Assembly (NCBI RefSeq): GCF_035083965.1
Contig: NC_089738.1
Location: 18,874,734-18,938,733, forward strand
Reading direction: 5' to 3'
Length of the DNA: 64,000 nucleotides
Source: Branchiostoma lanceolatum
Lineage: Eukaryota > Chordata > Leptocardii > Amphioxiformes > Branchiostomatidae
The notes under the pieces were generated by a model. It did not search any database, had not been told where the DNA came from, and was given only the letters and a program-made list of their open reading frames with translations. Shown here piece by piece: positions 9,896 through 22,079 of this stretch. Position 1 is the stretch's first letter; each line of letters begins with the position of its first letter. Made by a program: the position numbers and the translations under genes.

Positions 9896-12800
9896 CTATA
9901 TCATGAATGCGCCGAAGTAGCTGGCGGCCTCCTCGAAGCTGACCATGGCGACGTTGCTGACTTGCACGAAGAGCCTGTCTCCCGCCCGGAGCCGGAACAC
10001 GCCGCCCTGGTAGCTGGACAGCAGGCCGTACTGACTGTCTTTGCTCCAACATCTGAGAGAGACAAGCAGCAAAAGACGAAAAGTTATAACAAGGCGATCA
10101 ACGATGTCAGACTTGACCACTTACTCTTCCTACGTTGCTACACTTTCAGACAGAATAGCTAAGCACTGAGGGTGTATGGCGAGGTGGTATTGCATACATA
10201 GGAAATGCAGTGTAGAACAACATACAGGCACACACTCACACACATTGAGCAGTTTTTTGACAACGCCTTAGAGACGGAGCCTATTTCACGGGGGTGACGA
10301 CTGAGGAGGACACTTGATATCCATCTCAAGGCGCATCATTCTTCCCTGAGCTCAAGTATAGGCGGGGGTAGTTACAGGCTTCATGGGACCTTTGACCGAC
10401 TACTGTAGTCACATCTCCAATAGCACGTGATCTTACAGACAGGTGACTCCAACAGTGGGTCAAAGGGCATTATAGAAAGGAACAGCAGAAAATAACAACT
10501 AAATAAACATACCTTGTTCGTGCGCTCTTCATGATCTTCTGCTTTTCCGGGTAGGTGGCGCTTTTCTTGTAGGTGGAGTGCAGCAGCTGGTGGTCACCTG
10601 TATCGTCTGCATAGCTCCCGTCAGCCGCAGGGGGGCGCACGTGTCGGAAATACAGCTGACTGTGGAGGCACAATAAAGGATAAGATGAGATGGTCGAAAG
10701 AGCCCGACACACTCATCGAGAAGACTGGGGGAGACCTGCTGTACTAAATACTAACTGTAGCGGAATTCGCTAGCTCCAAGCAGATACTACGGTGGTACAA
10801 TGGTAACTGCCTGCCAAGACAGTGCCCATGGCCCACTGAAGATCTGCCTCCAAGAACACCACTTGTGAAAAGAAATGCTCCTGCTGGTTTGAGTGCTGGC
10901 AGACCGTCGGTAGCCTGGAATCCATACCCTCGGTGCCTCCCCGATATCTCTACGGCACTGTGAGTGACCCTCACCCGCCCAGACAGCTTAGCCCGCTCGG
11001 GGTGTTGTTTACGGCCTTGGATTAATTAGCTCGGCACCTAGGGTATGGTCGGATATAATAGATAATCCTCTCGATTTATGGCCCTCCCAGCGCCGGGTGT
11101 CTCGCGGTCTGACAGCGCGATTGGACATGGGCGCTGCCCACGGCGGCGAATCAGGATCTGTTTGTGTAGGATAATTGGCTTGCGGAACATGTCAGTTGAT
11201 TAAACCTCCTTGGTTGCATCATGTACTCAGTAGCAATGTGCTCATTTGTGTTCACCGGGGATCAATCTATACCTTGTTTAGAAGCACAAGTAAATACCAA
11301 AGGTTGTTGTTCCCAATTCTCCAATCCATACAAACTGAAATATCGTGATAATCAAGATCTTGCTCGGCCGCCCGAAAATCTCACGGGTATTTGTTGTTGT
11401 ACTGCCTGGGTCACGTTTCTGATAGCGACATGTTGACAATGACTGTAAACAGCTGTCCTTTCACGCTAATTTCCAGAGTGACAGCCATGAGATCAGAGGG
11501 GCATTGGGGACTCAGTATAGCTCAGATTTTAAGCTAGTTTAGCAACAAGAGAGCCTTAGAAACAATGTTTTCTGTAGCCTTGTGGTGCACGCGTGCGTCG
11601 CTCGTCTTAGATGGCGGCCATGTTAGATATGGTAATGAGCAGAGGGACCGAACAGCTGAAAACGCGCGCCAACCTGGCGCGCCAATCAGAGCTCAGCGGA
11701 ATAATTAGATCAGTCTGCTCTGTTCCCATTGGGCGCATCAGATTGATGGGCCTTGAATCAGGCCCGTATTGACAAGCTGCCAGTCTCTTGGGTCGGCGGA
11801 AAAGTAGGATGGCAGCGGTAGCGATAGTAGGATGGCAGCCAGAGGTAGAAAGGCCATCAGAAACTGACTGGCCCGGTAAAACACCACTAAGCCGACCCTA
11901 GAGACTGGGACCAGGCTAGACCGTCGGTGGCCCATGGACACTGTCTTAGTTGCGATTTTGCCACCGTAGGATTCGTCTAACGTTTCGCCTCATTCTTAGT
12001 TCCTGTGTTTCCTACCTGTAGACATAGTACAGTCCGTCCATAGGAACTCTGATGGCCCCGTCCCTGTGTGTCATCCCGTTAGCGACCGTAGCCAGGCCCT
12101 GCCGAGACTCCCAGTGCTGGATCCCCATCCTTACACCCCCTCCCCCCAACCACCCCTGTGTTCCGTACCTGTAGACATAGTACAGTCCGTCCACGGGGAC
12201 CCTGATGGCGCCGTCCCGGTGCGTCATCCCGTTAGCGACTGTAGCCAGGCCCTGCCGGGACTCCCAGTGCTGGATCCTCATCCTAACACCCCCCTCCCCC
12301 TACCCCTCCATGTTTCTTACCTGAAGACATAGTACAGTCCGTCCACGGGAACGCGGATGGCGCCGTCCCGGTGAGTCATCCCGTTAGCGACTGTAGCCAG
12401 GCCCTGCCGGGACTCCCAGTGCTGGATCCTCATCCTAACACCCCCCTCCCCCTACCCCTCCATGTTTCTTACCTGTAGACATAGTACAGTCCGTCCACGG
12501 GAACGCGGATGGCGCCGTCCCTGTGAGTCATCCCGTTAGCGACCGTAGCCAGGCCCTGCCGGGACTCCCAGTGCTGGATCCTCATCCTAACACCCCCCTC
12601 CCCCTACCCCTCCATGTTTCTTACCTGTAGACATAGTACAGTCCGTCCACGGGAACGCGGATGGCGCCGTCCCTGTGCGTCATCCCGTTAGCGACCGTAG
12701 CCAGGCCCTGCCGAGACTCCCAGTGCTGGATCCTCGTCGTTCCCTCACCCCGGCCGTGCCGACGAGCTATGGAGAAATTCAGACATGTCAGATGTATTAC

Positions 12801-15800
12801 CGAATACCGTCAGGAAATACATGCGAGTGCAACTTTACGCTTACATGGATTTGATATGTATCAAACGTGCACCCCCCCTCTCTCTCTCTCTCTCTCTCCC
12901 TTTCTCTGTATGTGAGCACAGACACTCAATTCCGTGCTAACGTTCTAACTTTTTAGAATGATCTTGGTGTAGAGCAAAGAGTAGAACGTTCTGTGTGGTC
13001 GACGAAGTTTAGCAAACGTCTGGCTGTATTTCTAAAATAACCTAAAGACACACTATTCATCTTGATGCACATTTTTATTTGAACAAATGAACTGGCAAAG
13101 AGCCAGCACATCGGCAGAATGTAATTCGTATACGGTAATTAGCCTGCTATTTAAACCTATTATAACTGTCGAATATCTTTCGTCCTCTTTCTTTGTCTTT
13201 GGTCAACGTTGCATCGGAGTAACAGCCGTTGCATAAGATATGTCTTCTTTGGACACAACTAAATGAACCTATATACGAAATATTAACCTTAGATACGCGA
13301 AAACGACCTTACACGCTTACGCTTCTGTCGACGTGCTCAAATTGTCAAATGAACTGGCGCAGAGTCCAACTTACAGTGCCCTGAGCCGGATTTCCCTGTG
13401 AGGTGCGCCATGGGCTTGGCCAGGTACGCCCGGCTGGAGTCGTTATGCAGGGTGAACGGGCCCTGGGGCACGAACTCTCGTCTTCTGTGGTTATCTGCGG
13501 AGGGGAAAACACAAAACTACCTTTCAACACAAGCAAACACAAGTTACAAGTTATCGTTTAGATCGACTCCCGATATGTCGACGGCGGGGCGGAAACCCCT
13601 CCAACGTACGCACAACAACATTTGTGTTTGTCTGGAACACCTGCTTACGACTTGAAAAGTTTAAAATGTGCGTATGCAATTGGAATCTATATGGTAAAGG
13701 AACGAAGAGGGAAAAAGAAAGAGGGAATAATAGAGAGAGAGAAGAGGAAGAGAGAGCGAGAGAAAGGAAGAAAGAGAGGGAAAGAGAGGAGAGCGAGAGA
13801 GAAGTACTCCGTACAAGAAACTCTAGAAAAGACAAGTGAACACTGACAAAATAGACCATTCTACAGTCTACCTGCACTGAGAGAAAGGACGGGCACATGG
13901 TTCCTCCAAAAGTTCAATCCTTACCCGTTTGCTTTTCCCGCCAGAGAGTTTCGTTCTTTAAGATTTCCGTGACGATCTGTGAAAAATAAAAAAATAAACG
14001 TCAAGATGCTACAAGTGAAGCAGCGCTAAAGTTAACGATAAACAAACACCTGCAGTATGAAAGGAACCGCTGGAGGGCCCGAAGACTGATTGCAGCTGCA
14101 GGGTGTTCAGATCACTGTAGCAGCAAAACACAGTGGACTATTACTATAGTTTTAAAACTTTTTTCCATAGTTTTCTTCCCAGATGTATCCAGGTTGGTTC
14201 GAAAAAGTAGTAGATCCAACTTCCTTCAATCTTAAGACTGCACTAATCTTCAAGAAAGCACCAGTCTGTAATTTTATCTTGACAAGGAAGTGCCCGAGGC
14301 GTAAACACCGTGCGCTCCGTGCTTGTGTTATCAGTCAAATGTCAGTGCCGCTGTCTGGAAAGGCACTTTGCGTGCGATTCTGCATTTTGGGAGCAAACAA
14401 CTCCGTAAATCTGTCTTTACGAAACGATAAGTCAACCAGAAATACCAACAATAGGTCCTTCATAATGACGGGGTCTGCATGGATGTCACAAAAATTTGGG
14501 GGGCCGGGACTTTACAACGAAGTAGTTTATGTAGTACAATGACTACCAACACAGATGAGCTTCCATGACAAGAATTTTTATGCGTTTCACTTTTTGTCAA
14601 GTTGGAATCACTCAGGCAGAAACAGTCACAACAGAACCAGTCAACACTGAAATTTCGTAATGTCTGGGCCTGCATGGGTCGCACGGAAATTACCACCTGT
14701 TTTGAAATTTGGGGTTTCTTTGGCTAGACGACAAGTTTGAAAGAAAGAAAGAAATTTAGGGGTTTGAGCCAGCATATAATAACGAGCAAACACAGTAACA
14801 ATAGATCCATGGTACTCGTGAGTCAAGTATGAAATTTCTGAAAAGGTCTGCTTCCGGACACCTCTCACGAAGATTACAGCTTTCAAACTCGTTCGCTGCG
14901 TTAATCTAATTCAAGGTTTTGAGTTGTACAGTTATTTATCAAAAGTTGCCTAGACAGGTTGGCAACTTTAGAAAGAAGTGATTGAGGTTTTTGTTATGTT
15001 GGCCTTGTCAGATGTAATACCTGCGGGAGGGTAAGTAAGCACACTTACACAATAACAGGAAAGGCTCTTGACAGATCTTGACAGAATGCCAGTTTCGACA
15101 GCCTTAGCCTGGCAACAGGCGACGAGTGATAGTTTGCCTAGTCTCTTGTGCCGTATTACAGGATCTCAAACAGATACGGGGCCTCAAGCAGATATACGGT
15201 TCCCAAGTAGATACGGCCCCCCAGCCAAAGACTCTGGCCCCGATAAGTTGAAAAATCGGAAGATCCATACCCCCGTAGAAAGTCCTGATGGAGGCTCCTT
15301 TAATACTGAGTGACAACTTTAGAAAGAAGTGATCAATGTGCTTGTTATGTTGGCCTACAACAACAGGAAAGGTTCTTGACAGCATGCCAGTTTCGACAGG
15401 CTTAGCCTCCATAGCAGCGACGAGTGATTGAAAAACAAAGTTGCTTTGTTCACAACTAAGGGCTTACAACAGTCGAGGTTTCGGTGACCGTCTGTCACCT
15501 TCCAATGATTGGCTTTACTTGGCACTGCAGCTAGGTGTCGCTGCTGCAGAGTGAAGAATACGGTTCCAAACGTGACTGAGTTTACATCCCCCCTCCTCAC
15601 GGTTAATGGCTGGAATAGATTTTCTGATCCATATAGCAACTCTCCAAGCAGAGGTTGGTGGAGAAGATTGTAACCTTCTTATCATTTGCCCCGTTTTCAG
15701 TCAAGTCAAGTCAAAGTCTTTCTTTTCAGTCGGCTCCCCAGACCTCTGCTTGGAGAGTTCATATAGTCTCCTTCCAACGAGTCATGTTTTTGTATTGCCC

Positions 15801-17777
15801 ATCTTGTCTTTATTTCGCGCTCTCGCATAAGATTCGGAGCCTGCAGAGGATGTCATCCATAAAATGCATTTGCCATAGCCTCAGATTGGTGTAGTCTCTA
15901 TAGATCTACCAGACTAACTACGCCGGCCATAGGTAGAGTATTTAAAATGCCAGGGGACTTTGGCCATAGAGGGTTTCATTCGCAGGCCCAGTTAGGATTG
16001 CAGATTTGACCCTCTCTCTGTAGCAGACTCCCTTTATACAATTCACTCTATTTGGCCAATTTCTACTATTTTCCCAGCGACCCGCGGAGACTGGTAGAGG
16101 CTAGATTCATACCCCCGTAGGATGGCCTGGTGGAGGCTAATATAGGTGCTTGACAGAACGCTGACTTCATCAACATCTGAACTGTAAAACCCTGGGGAGG
16201 CTAGGTATACACACTTCGCAACATGTCGCGGTTTTAATCTCAGTCTCCAGGACGAAAACAAGTCTGGCAAGTCTGATGGGCGATCACAAAAGCGAGATAA
16301 GTCAAGCGGTAAATGCAAACCAACTGCCACGTTAGGCACGTAGTGACGTACTGTAAAACAGGGAAATGTTCGCTGTGGTTTTATGTTTGCGGTTTTAGCG
16401 GTTTACCTCTTCATTGCAAATTAAAAACTACCGTGACAACTTTTGTTCTGTCTTCTGTCCGCCTCCCTTGTTTCAACCGCGAAGTTTAACTTAAAACCAC
16501 CGCGAACACTCCCTTTTCTCCCTATCGCGAAATTAAATCCCCGCAAAGATTTCCACTTTTATAGAATCTGCAAGCTCAAAGTTCACCCCTGTACCCTTGG
16601 GCTAGTCTGGCTGGTAGCTAAAACATGTCGCTGAGAGGGCGCGAACGTCTGCCAACAAGTGAGAAGGAAACTGTATGGAGAAAGTTTCAGCCTCCGCCCA
16701 CTCTTCTCTTACGGGATAATTTGAATCATGACCACAATTAATAGAGAAGTTTATTGCAAGTTCATGCCCGTGGGCTAATTGCAAATACATGGTAAAAACA
16801 TAGGGAAAACATACATGCGTCAGTAAACTGTGTCTGACTTTGTTGTAACAATAGGCTACTGTTACTAAATACAATTGTTGGCTATATCTTAACTAGCTGG
16901 GTTTGACTTCTTTTTTTTGGAAGCAGTGGAAGACGAAAAGTCCCACTTTTTCTAGTATTCGTGGGTTCTGTGATTTCAAGAGAAAGGTTACTTTTTGTTC
17001 ATCCGTATATGTGTGAAAGTAGGGGTATTTCGTGGTAACTTGTTTAAATAATTCGGTTCTTTCGTCACTGTTAAATAGACACTTGGAAGTGTTTCGTCTT
17101 CCACCGCATTGGACATACAGTATTTACAAATTCTTTGGCACACTGAATAACCTTCTCCCTACTGCCTAACCCCTAGCTAATACTAATTCGGTGTCAAGGC
17201 TTCATTATCATGCAGAAGGTTTAAGTACAGACACTTAGTTACCTTTTAAGTTCAAGTACAGATATTTTAGACTATTGTCAACTACAGAAAGTGAAAGTTT
17301 ATAAATAGTCTATATTGAACCTTTATTCTTTTTTTAAGGTATGACTAGTCCTAATCCCTGTCTTAAGCCCATATAATCTACGTGTCTTGAATTATCTCAA
17401 AGCAAATGCTAGGGGGAAGACCGTAACGTTATCAGTCTGTCAAATTCTCTTACACAGGCTGCACACCATGAAACGTTACAACCTTCCCTCCCTACATCTG
17501 CTTGAAGACTCAAGCTCTTATTTACCTCCTGAATGCTGGGATTAGAGCCCGTGTGCCCCGGTCCCAAACCTCCGCGGCCGTGGTGACCGCCGCCCGGCCA
17601 CTGCTCCGCCCTCTCCACCGCGTCCAGCTTGTTGAAGAGGTTGACAGTCACGTACACGAAAGATCCCGTCAGGCCGACCACCGCGGCAAACAGACCCGCT
17701 ACCGTCCACTTCAGCACGCGGATCTGCCTCTCCGTGGCGCCCGCCGCCTGAACCTTGTTGTACGCGACCTCATTCAT
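9896..17777 (-). CDS. TNF-superfamily ligand, TRAIL (TNFSF10)-like, copy B; complete, six coding exons
   Basis: Tandem paralogue of the gene at 2316-5681, same strand and same intron phases (0,1,1,2,2), also 289 aa. Exons: 17777-17526, 13976-13925, 13494-13375, 12766-12625, 10659-10513 and 10052-9896. Residues 22-49 form the membrane span (VAGLFAAVVGLTGSFVYVTV). The stalk has a sequon NET near residue 92. The TNF domain starts at AKPMAHLTGK, with GLYYVYSQLYFRH, MKSARTRCWSKDSQYGLL and SYFGAFMI. Cys239 corresponds to the TRAIL zinc Cys. CWSKD is closer than copy A to the TRAIL sequence I recall. Exon 4 uses the 5'-most of five tandem copies: only that copy has a pyrimidine-rich acceptor (at 12766) in the right phase. 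A likely acceptor at 17802 implies an extra 5' UTR exon. The extracellular domain has diverged from copy A except for the terminal exon, which is almost identical. Confidence 0.87.
10744..11945. repeat. Patchwork of dispersed-repeat fragments in the exon 4-5 intron of copy B
   Basis: 10915-11010 (tcggtgcctccccgatatctctacggcac... gtttacggccttggat) recurs at 20890-20990. 11860-11925 (cccggtaaaacaccactaagccgaccctagagactggga) recurs at 21090-21127. 11200-11212 carries the CCTCCTTGG end of the CAAGGAGG family. No coding potential seen. Confidence 0.5.
12016..12582 (-). pseudogene. Four extra tandem copies of TNF-domain exon 4 (152-153 bp units)
   Basis: Exon 4 of copy B (12625-12766) is followed downstream by four further copies starting at 12473, 12321, 12169 and 12016. 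The period is 152, 152, 152 and 153 bp. Each keeps an open frame for IQHWESRQGLATVANGMTHR and on to DGLYYVY (one reads YYVF), and a GT donor. The roughly 45-bp spacers (gtaagaaacatggaggggtaggg...) are G-rich, too short for normal introns and lack a pyrimidine tract. Their only AG acceptors would break the phase from exon 3, and read-through past a donor meets TAA. They look like non-functional duplicates or a coding minisatellite. Confidence 0.75.
13690..13810. repeat. GA-rich low-complexity stretch in an intron of copy B
   Basis: Purine-only runs of agag/gaaa type lie between exons 2 and 3. The frames here on both strands are compositional by-products. A short CT microsatellite also lies at 12870-12902. 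Confidence 0.7.
15638..15760. mobile_element. MITE of the 'ctctccaagcagaggttggtgg' family
   Basis: Starts aactctccaagcagaggttgg and ends ccagacctctgcttggagagtt, an inverted pair. Relatives lie at 19903-20034 and 22080-22206. Confidence 0.6.
15892..16104. mobile_element. MITE of the 'tagcctctaccaggct' family
   Basis: Left end tagtctctatagatctaccaga; right end gagactggtagaggcta. The interior has the family's 'tcactctatttggccaattt' segment. It lies in the long first coding intron of copy B. Confidence 0.55.
16348..16562. mobile_element. MITE of the 'tactgtaaatgcagaaatgttcgc' family
   Basis: The ends tactgtaaaacagggaaatgttcgc and gcaaagatttccacttttata are inverted. The core phrases (gtttgcggtttt, accgcgaaca) match the copies at 35261-35456 and 50036-50243. 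Confidence 0.55.
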
Positions 17778-18301
17778 TGCCGTGTGTGCCGAGCAGGCAA
17801 ACCTGGGGGCTAGTAAGAAAATTTCAAGTCGTGCCGGGGGTAGAGCGCCTGTAGAGAGTGGACAGGTAGACCCATGTGAGGTGTGAGATAATTAGAGAGT
17901 TCCGGCGGAAGCATAAAGTGGTCAAAAATTAATTTTAGACCACAAAAAGAGGCGGGATTGCACCGAACCTCGGCACAAGGAAACGCGGGTAGAAAGGGAG
18001 TGGGCGAGGGGCTATGTCTTGGTTTTTGGGGTCAATAAACAAACGTGGACGGTGCCATTCAAGAAGAGGGGAAAAGTTTTCTAAATCAGAAAAAGTGACA
18101 AATTTCTACACCAAAAGCAACGTATTGTCTGTATAGCTGTAAAGTTTCCTCAAATCTATGACTGATATACATTAATCGTGGTGTATATTTCTGCGTAACA
18201 TTGTAATTTATAACCATGCCTCCCCTAAACTTCGAGGTTTCGTTGGGTCCTTGGTTTGGTTACCTGACCCGAGGCTCAAACAATGCCTCATTTGTATAGA
18301 C

Positions 18302-18311
18302 GGAAAGTCCC
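18302..18311 (-). promoter_or_regulatory. Canonical kappaB motif upstream of TNF-like copy B
   Basis: GGAAAGTCCC on the plus strand is GGGACTTTCC on the minus strand, the classical immunoglobulin-kappa enhancer site. It lies about 525 bp upstream of the copy B start codon and close to the inferred 5' UTR exon. Confidence 0.45.
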
Positions 18312-18592
18312 GAGTGACGAAACCAACTTTTCGCGGAAGCGAGTTTCGCCCGGGTAAGCAGGGGGGCGTCCAAGAAGCCCACCGTTGCCGCACCTAGGTC
18401 AAAAGTTTACCTCACGTCATTTTCAATATTTGCCAGAAGGAGCAAAGATCAAAAGTCACCGAAAGGTAACTTTCGTAGGTGGCAACTTCCAATCAGTCGA
18501 TAAATCAAAGCCTTTACTTTAAACCTTTTCAACTTAGGTTACTAGGTATACCATCCAACAGACGCAAGAAATATTCTGTTACTTTTCCCAAC

Positions 18593-18770
18593 TAGTCTCT
18601 ACCAGACTAACCACGCCGGCTATAGGGAGAATATTTGCTAGGGGAGTTTGGAGGGTTTCATTTGCGGGCGAAATGTGTTCTTCACCGTGGACTGGCTCTA
18701 CTTGCTAATTATTCCCTTTTTTGCCCAATTCTACGATACATTCGCCCGTAGGAGGGCTTGGTGGGGGCCA
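18593..18770. mobile_element. MITE of the 'tagcctctaccaggct' family, diverged
   Basis: Left end tagtctctaccagactaacc; right end cgtaggagggcttggtggggg. It shares 'gagggtttcatttgcggg' with the 15892 copy. Confidence 0.5.
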
Positions 18771-19902
18771 ATTCCCAACAGACACGTGCAAACAATGCTT
18801 TAGTGGGGCTGACGTAAAAAGTAACCTCATCTCCAAGCAAAACACGGAAACACCTGTTAGCTCGTGATAACAGGCTGCGACTGACATTGCCTGTTTTTTA
18901 TGATTCATAGTTCCTTCTTGGCATTGACTTACATGTATCTTTTATAACCTTGACGTATTCTGTACTCTTGGGGTCTTTTTGTTTTTAGATTATTGCTCCA
19001 TTAAGGGTTATTTTTAATTTCCCCGCGCAGATTTTGGAAGGTAAAATCAAACATTTATGGTATGTTAGTGGTATGAACCATATTTTGTTACAGATGGCCT
19101 TAGGAGTGCCTAAAATGGGAAAAAATGTTACGGGTCCTTCCTAACCTCGCCTCGGGAAAAGTTTGCTTACGTCACTTTCAATATTGGCGATAAGGAGCAA
19201 TGATCTAGAGTCGTCCAAACGTAACTTTCTTGGGGGGTAACCTTCGATTTATCGAAGATAAGGCCGGCCATAATGCTGGCTTTTTTGCTGCGTTGCTTTT
19301 ACCTGTTCACAGCACGCTGTCACATCTTTAAAACTTGGTTACTGAGTTGCCATAGCAACGTTTAACAGACCCACGAAATGTATTGTTCATATTCCCAACA
19401 GGGTGAACAGGCACCCCCCCCCCCCCAAAAAAAACTCTTGCCTCATTCGGCAAAGAATTTTGCTTCAAGGATTAACTTTCATGCTAATCAAGTTGAAGAA
19501 AGAATACCCTAATCTCCAAGTAGAGGTTGGAGGGCAAAATCGTAACATTACTAGCACCCCGCCGTCGTTATTACTCCTAATGCCGTTCATTACAAAAACG
19601 GTGAACTAGAAAATGTTACGATTTTGTTTGCCCAACATCTGATTGCAGACTAAAAATAACCCTGACTGGGGTGATAACCTAAAAAAAACCCCGCAGAAGT
19701 ATAGAACACGTCAGGTTTTTGATATCGTGACTACCAAAATAAAACACTGAGTCATAAAAGCAAGCAGTAAGATCACCCGCGATCTGCTAACAGGTGTTTC
19801 CGTTTTTTGATCGGCCGGTTTCCTGATAAAGTCTCTACCATACCATTATACAAACTGCGCCAGCTGTAGGCAGAATTTTGCTAGCCGAGGAGTTTCAGTG
19901 GC

Positions 19903-20034
19903 TACTCTCCAAGCAGAGGTTGGTGGTGAAGATTGTGACCTTATCATATGCCCCGTTTATTTCCACCAGTGGGGACGGAAACGGTGTACATGGTAAGGTC
20001 ACAATCTTCACCACCAACCTCTGCTTGGAGAGTA
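19903..20034. mobile_element. Near-perfect hairpin MITE
   Basis: Arms of about 42 bp (tactctccaagcagaggttgg... to gattgtgacctta) are exact inverted copies flanking a loop of about 50 bp. The near identity of the arms suggests a recent insertion. Confidence 0.75.
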
Positions 20035-21404
20035 GAGTTTGGCCAGCATAGGGTTTCATAGGACTGACTCTCTTGGACAATTGTTCCCTTTTGCCGAATT
20101 CCTCCATTCATGCACCGTAGGATGGCCTAGTGGAGGCCATTGTCCTGGTGGCTGAACAGTGACCCTAGAGTCCCACCCATATGATGTGTGTGAATGTGCA
20201 TTCTTCCTTGATTTAAAATGAAGCTCTGTTCGAGCTTTAAAAAATTGCCGTTTAGGACGGTATTTCACGTCCTTTAGGCGGGGTATTGGGAAAAGTTTTC
20301 AACTAGCAATAAACACGCCTCGGTTGGACCTCATCGGCTATGTTATCGCCTCTGCGCAAAGCTAACGAGACGGCGTGAGCGTTAGGGCACAGTGGCAAGC
20401 AGGGAGTGATTCTTGTTGTGGGACAACTTTAGAAAACTATGTGTTGATTGTGTACAACGTTAACGAACATACCGTAAATAGACTTCATATAACCTATCAT
20501 AATCTATAACGTACGTGTTTCCAATGGTGACCGAAAATATTTTTCTGTGCCGATGTCAAAAACGTACAAAAAATTCCATTTATCTGGTTGGTGAAGAACA
20601 CTTTTATAGTCAAGTCAAGTTTATATGTAGTCTTGACGGACGTAGGGTGTACGTATTGGCCACGTGACTACCTAATTAGCATACGTCAAGTTCGATTGTC
20701 GTTTCCATTGTCTGCCCGGACCTGTGGTGACGGAAAACGGAGCACACGGTGACAATCTGCCCCACCAACCTATGCTTGGAGAGTAGAGTTTAGCCACCAT
20801 AGGGTTTCAGAGAAAGAGAAATGTTAACCTTCCAGTGGACTGATTGTCCTGGACTATTGTTCCGATTTTTGCCTAGCCTATAAACCATACCATCGGGGGC
20901 TCCTCGATATCTCTACGGCACTGGGAGCGATCCCGCCAGTCCAGACAGCTTAGTCCGCTAGGGGTGTGTTTACGGCCTTGGATCAAAATCTAGGGTGGCG
21001 GCGGAACTCTCTATGGCAGCTAAAGTAGAAATGCTGCGAAATTCTATATGACAGCGAAGTAGACAGTCTGAGAGTGGGCATACTGGGCCCGGTAAAACAC
21101 CCCTAAGCCAACCCCTAGAGACTGGGAATTCTACGATTCATGCCCCCGTAGGAAGGCCTGGTGGAGGCTATAGTCCGGGGCCTCCAACGGGTGTTTCCGT
21201 GCGCCGGTTTCCTGGCTAGTCTAAAAATGTAGTCCTGGGCCGCACCAATTAGATTTCCTGTTTATAAATAAATAGAAAAAACAAAAACAATAAAGCTGAT
21301 TATGAATAACAAATCATGAAAATAGAGTCTGCAGGGAAAGTCTGTACATTGGCAAACGATTTCAGAGTTTACTAGTGTGACTAGTACTATAGTACAAGAA
21401 TGGT

Positions 21405-21690
21405 CTAGAAAGGGAGGGACCATCCATTTCACATGGAGTCATGGTCTGGGAGGGGCCATTGGGTTAATGGTCTCTGTAGAGAGGGGCAATCCATTTCTCA
21501 TGGTATGAAGGATCTGTGAAGGGACGGAACATCCATTTTACATGGAGGTGAGGGTATTGAAAGGGAGGTACCATCTATTTCAAATGGGGTTGTGGTTCTA
21601 GGAAATTAAAGGGACCATCCATTTCACATGGGGAAAGGGTACCATCCAGATCATCTAGACCCTAGAGGATGGGAGAGAGGGACCATGCAT
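21405..21690. repeat. Degenerate tandem repeat, about 60-bp unit
   Basis: The phrase 'gggaccatccatttcacatgg' recurs with changes at about 21418, 21487, 21526, 21570 and 21613, with spacers rich in gggagg. Minisatellite-like. Confidence 0.6.
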
Positions 21691-22079
21691 TCTATGTCTG
21701 GTTGTGTCTGAACATCCCTTTTATGCTGATTTGAGGGAGGGGAGAAAGCATCAATTTTCCCCAAAATCTGGTCTGAAATATAAACTTCACACCTGGTTTC
21801 AAACTGTTTATTTGATAGCAGTTCTTAACAAGGCGGAGGAATGCAAAGTGCACAATGTGTTACAAAAAGGCAAAAGAGCACAAAACCTATTGAATACAAG
21901 GCTAAGTGTGTACAAAAGACCTTTTTACAAACAATGTAAAACAAGAAACAAATCATTTTATAGCGAGTACAAAGACTGCGAATTTAGATGCCAGTACATG
22001 ATTTGACTTCCGGTGCTTACAGTACGCCACATGGACACAAAGTACATTCTTATCTTCTAACAGTATGACAGTGGCTCGT

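Noticed and set aside
12016-12582. Extra exon 4 copies as functional mutually exclusive exons
   Set aside because: Their AG acceptors give the wrong phase from exon 3, the spacers are too short and purine-rich, and read-through past a donor meets TAA at once. Kept as relics unless RNA shows otherwise.
12012-12760. CRISPR-like array
   Set aside because: The period is regular, but the repeats are long coding exons with conserved spacers, in a clearly animal gene.
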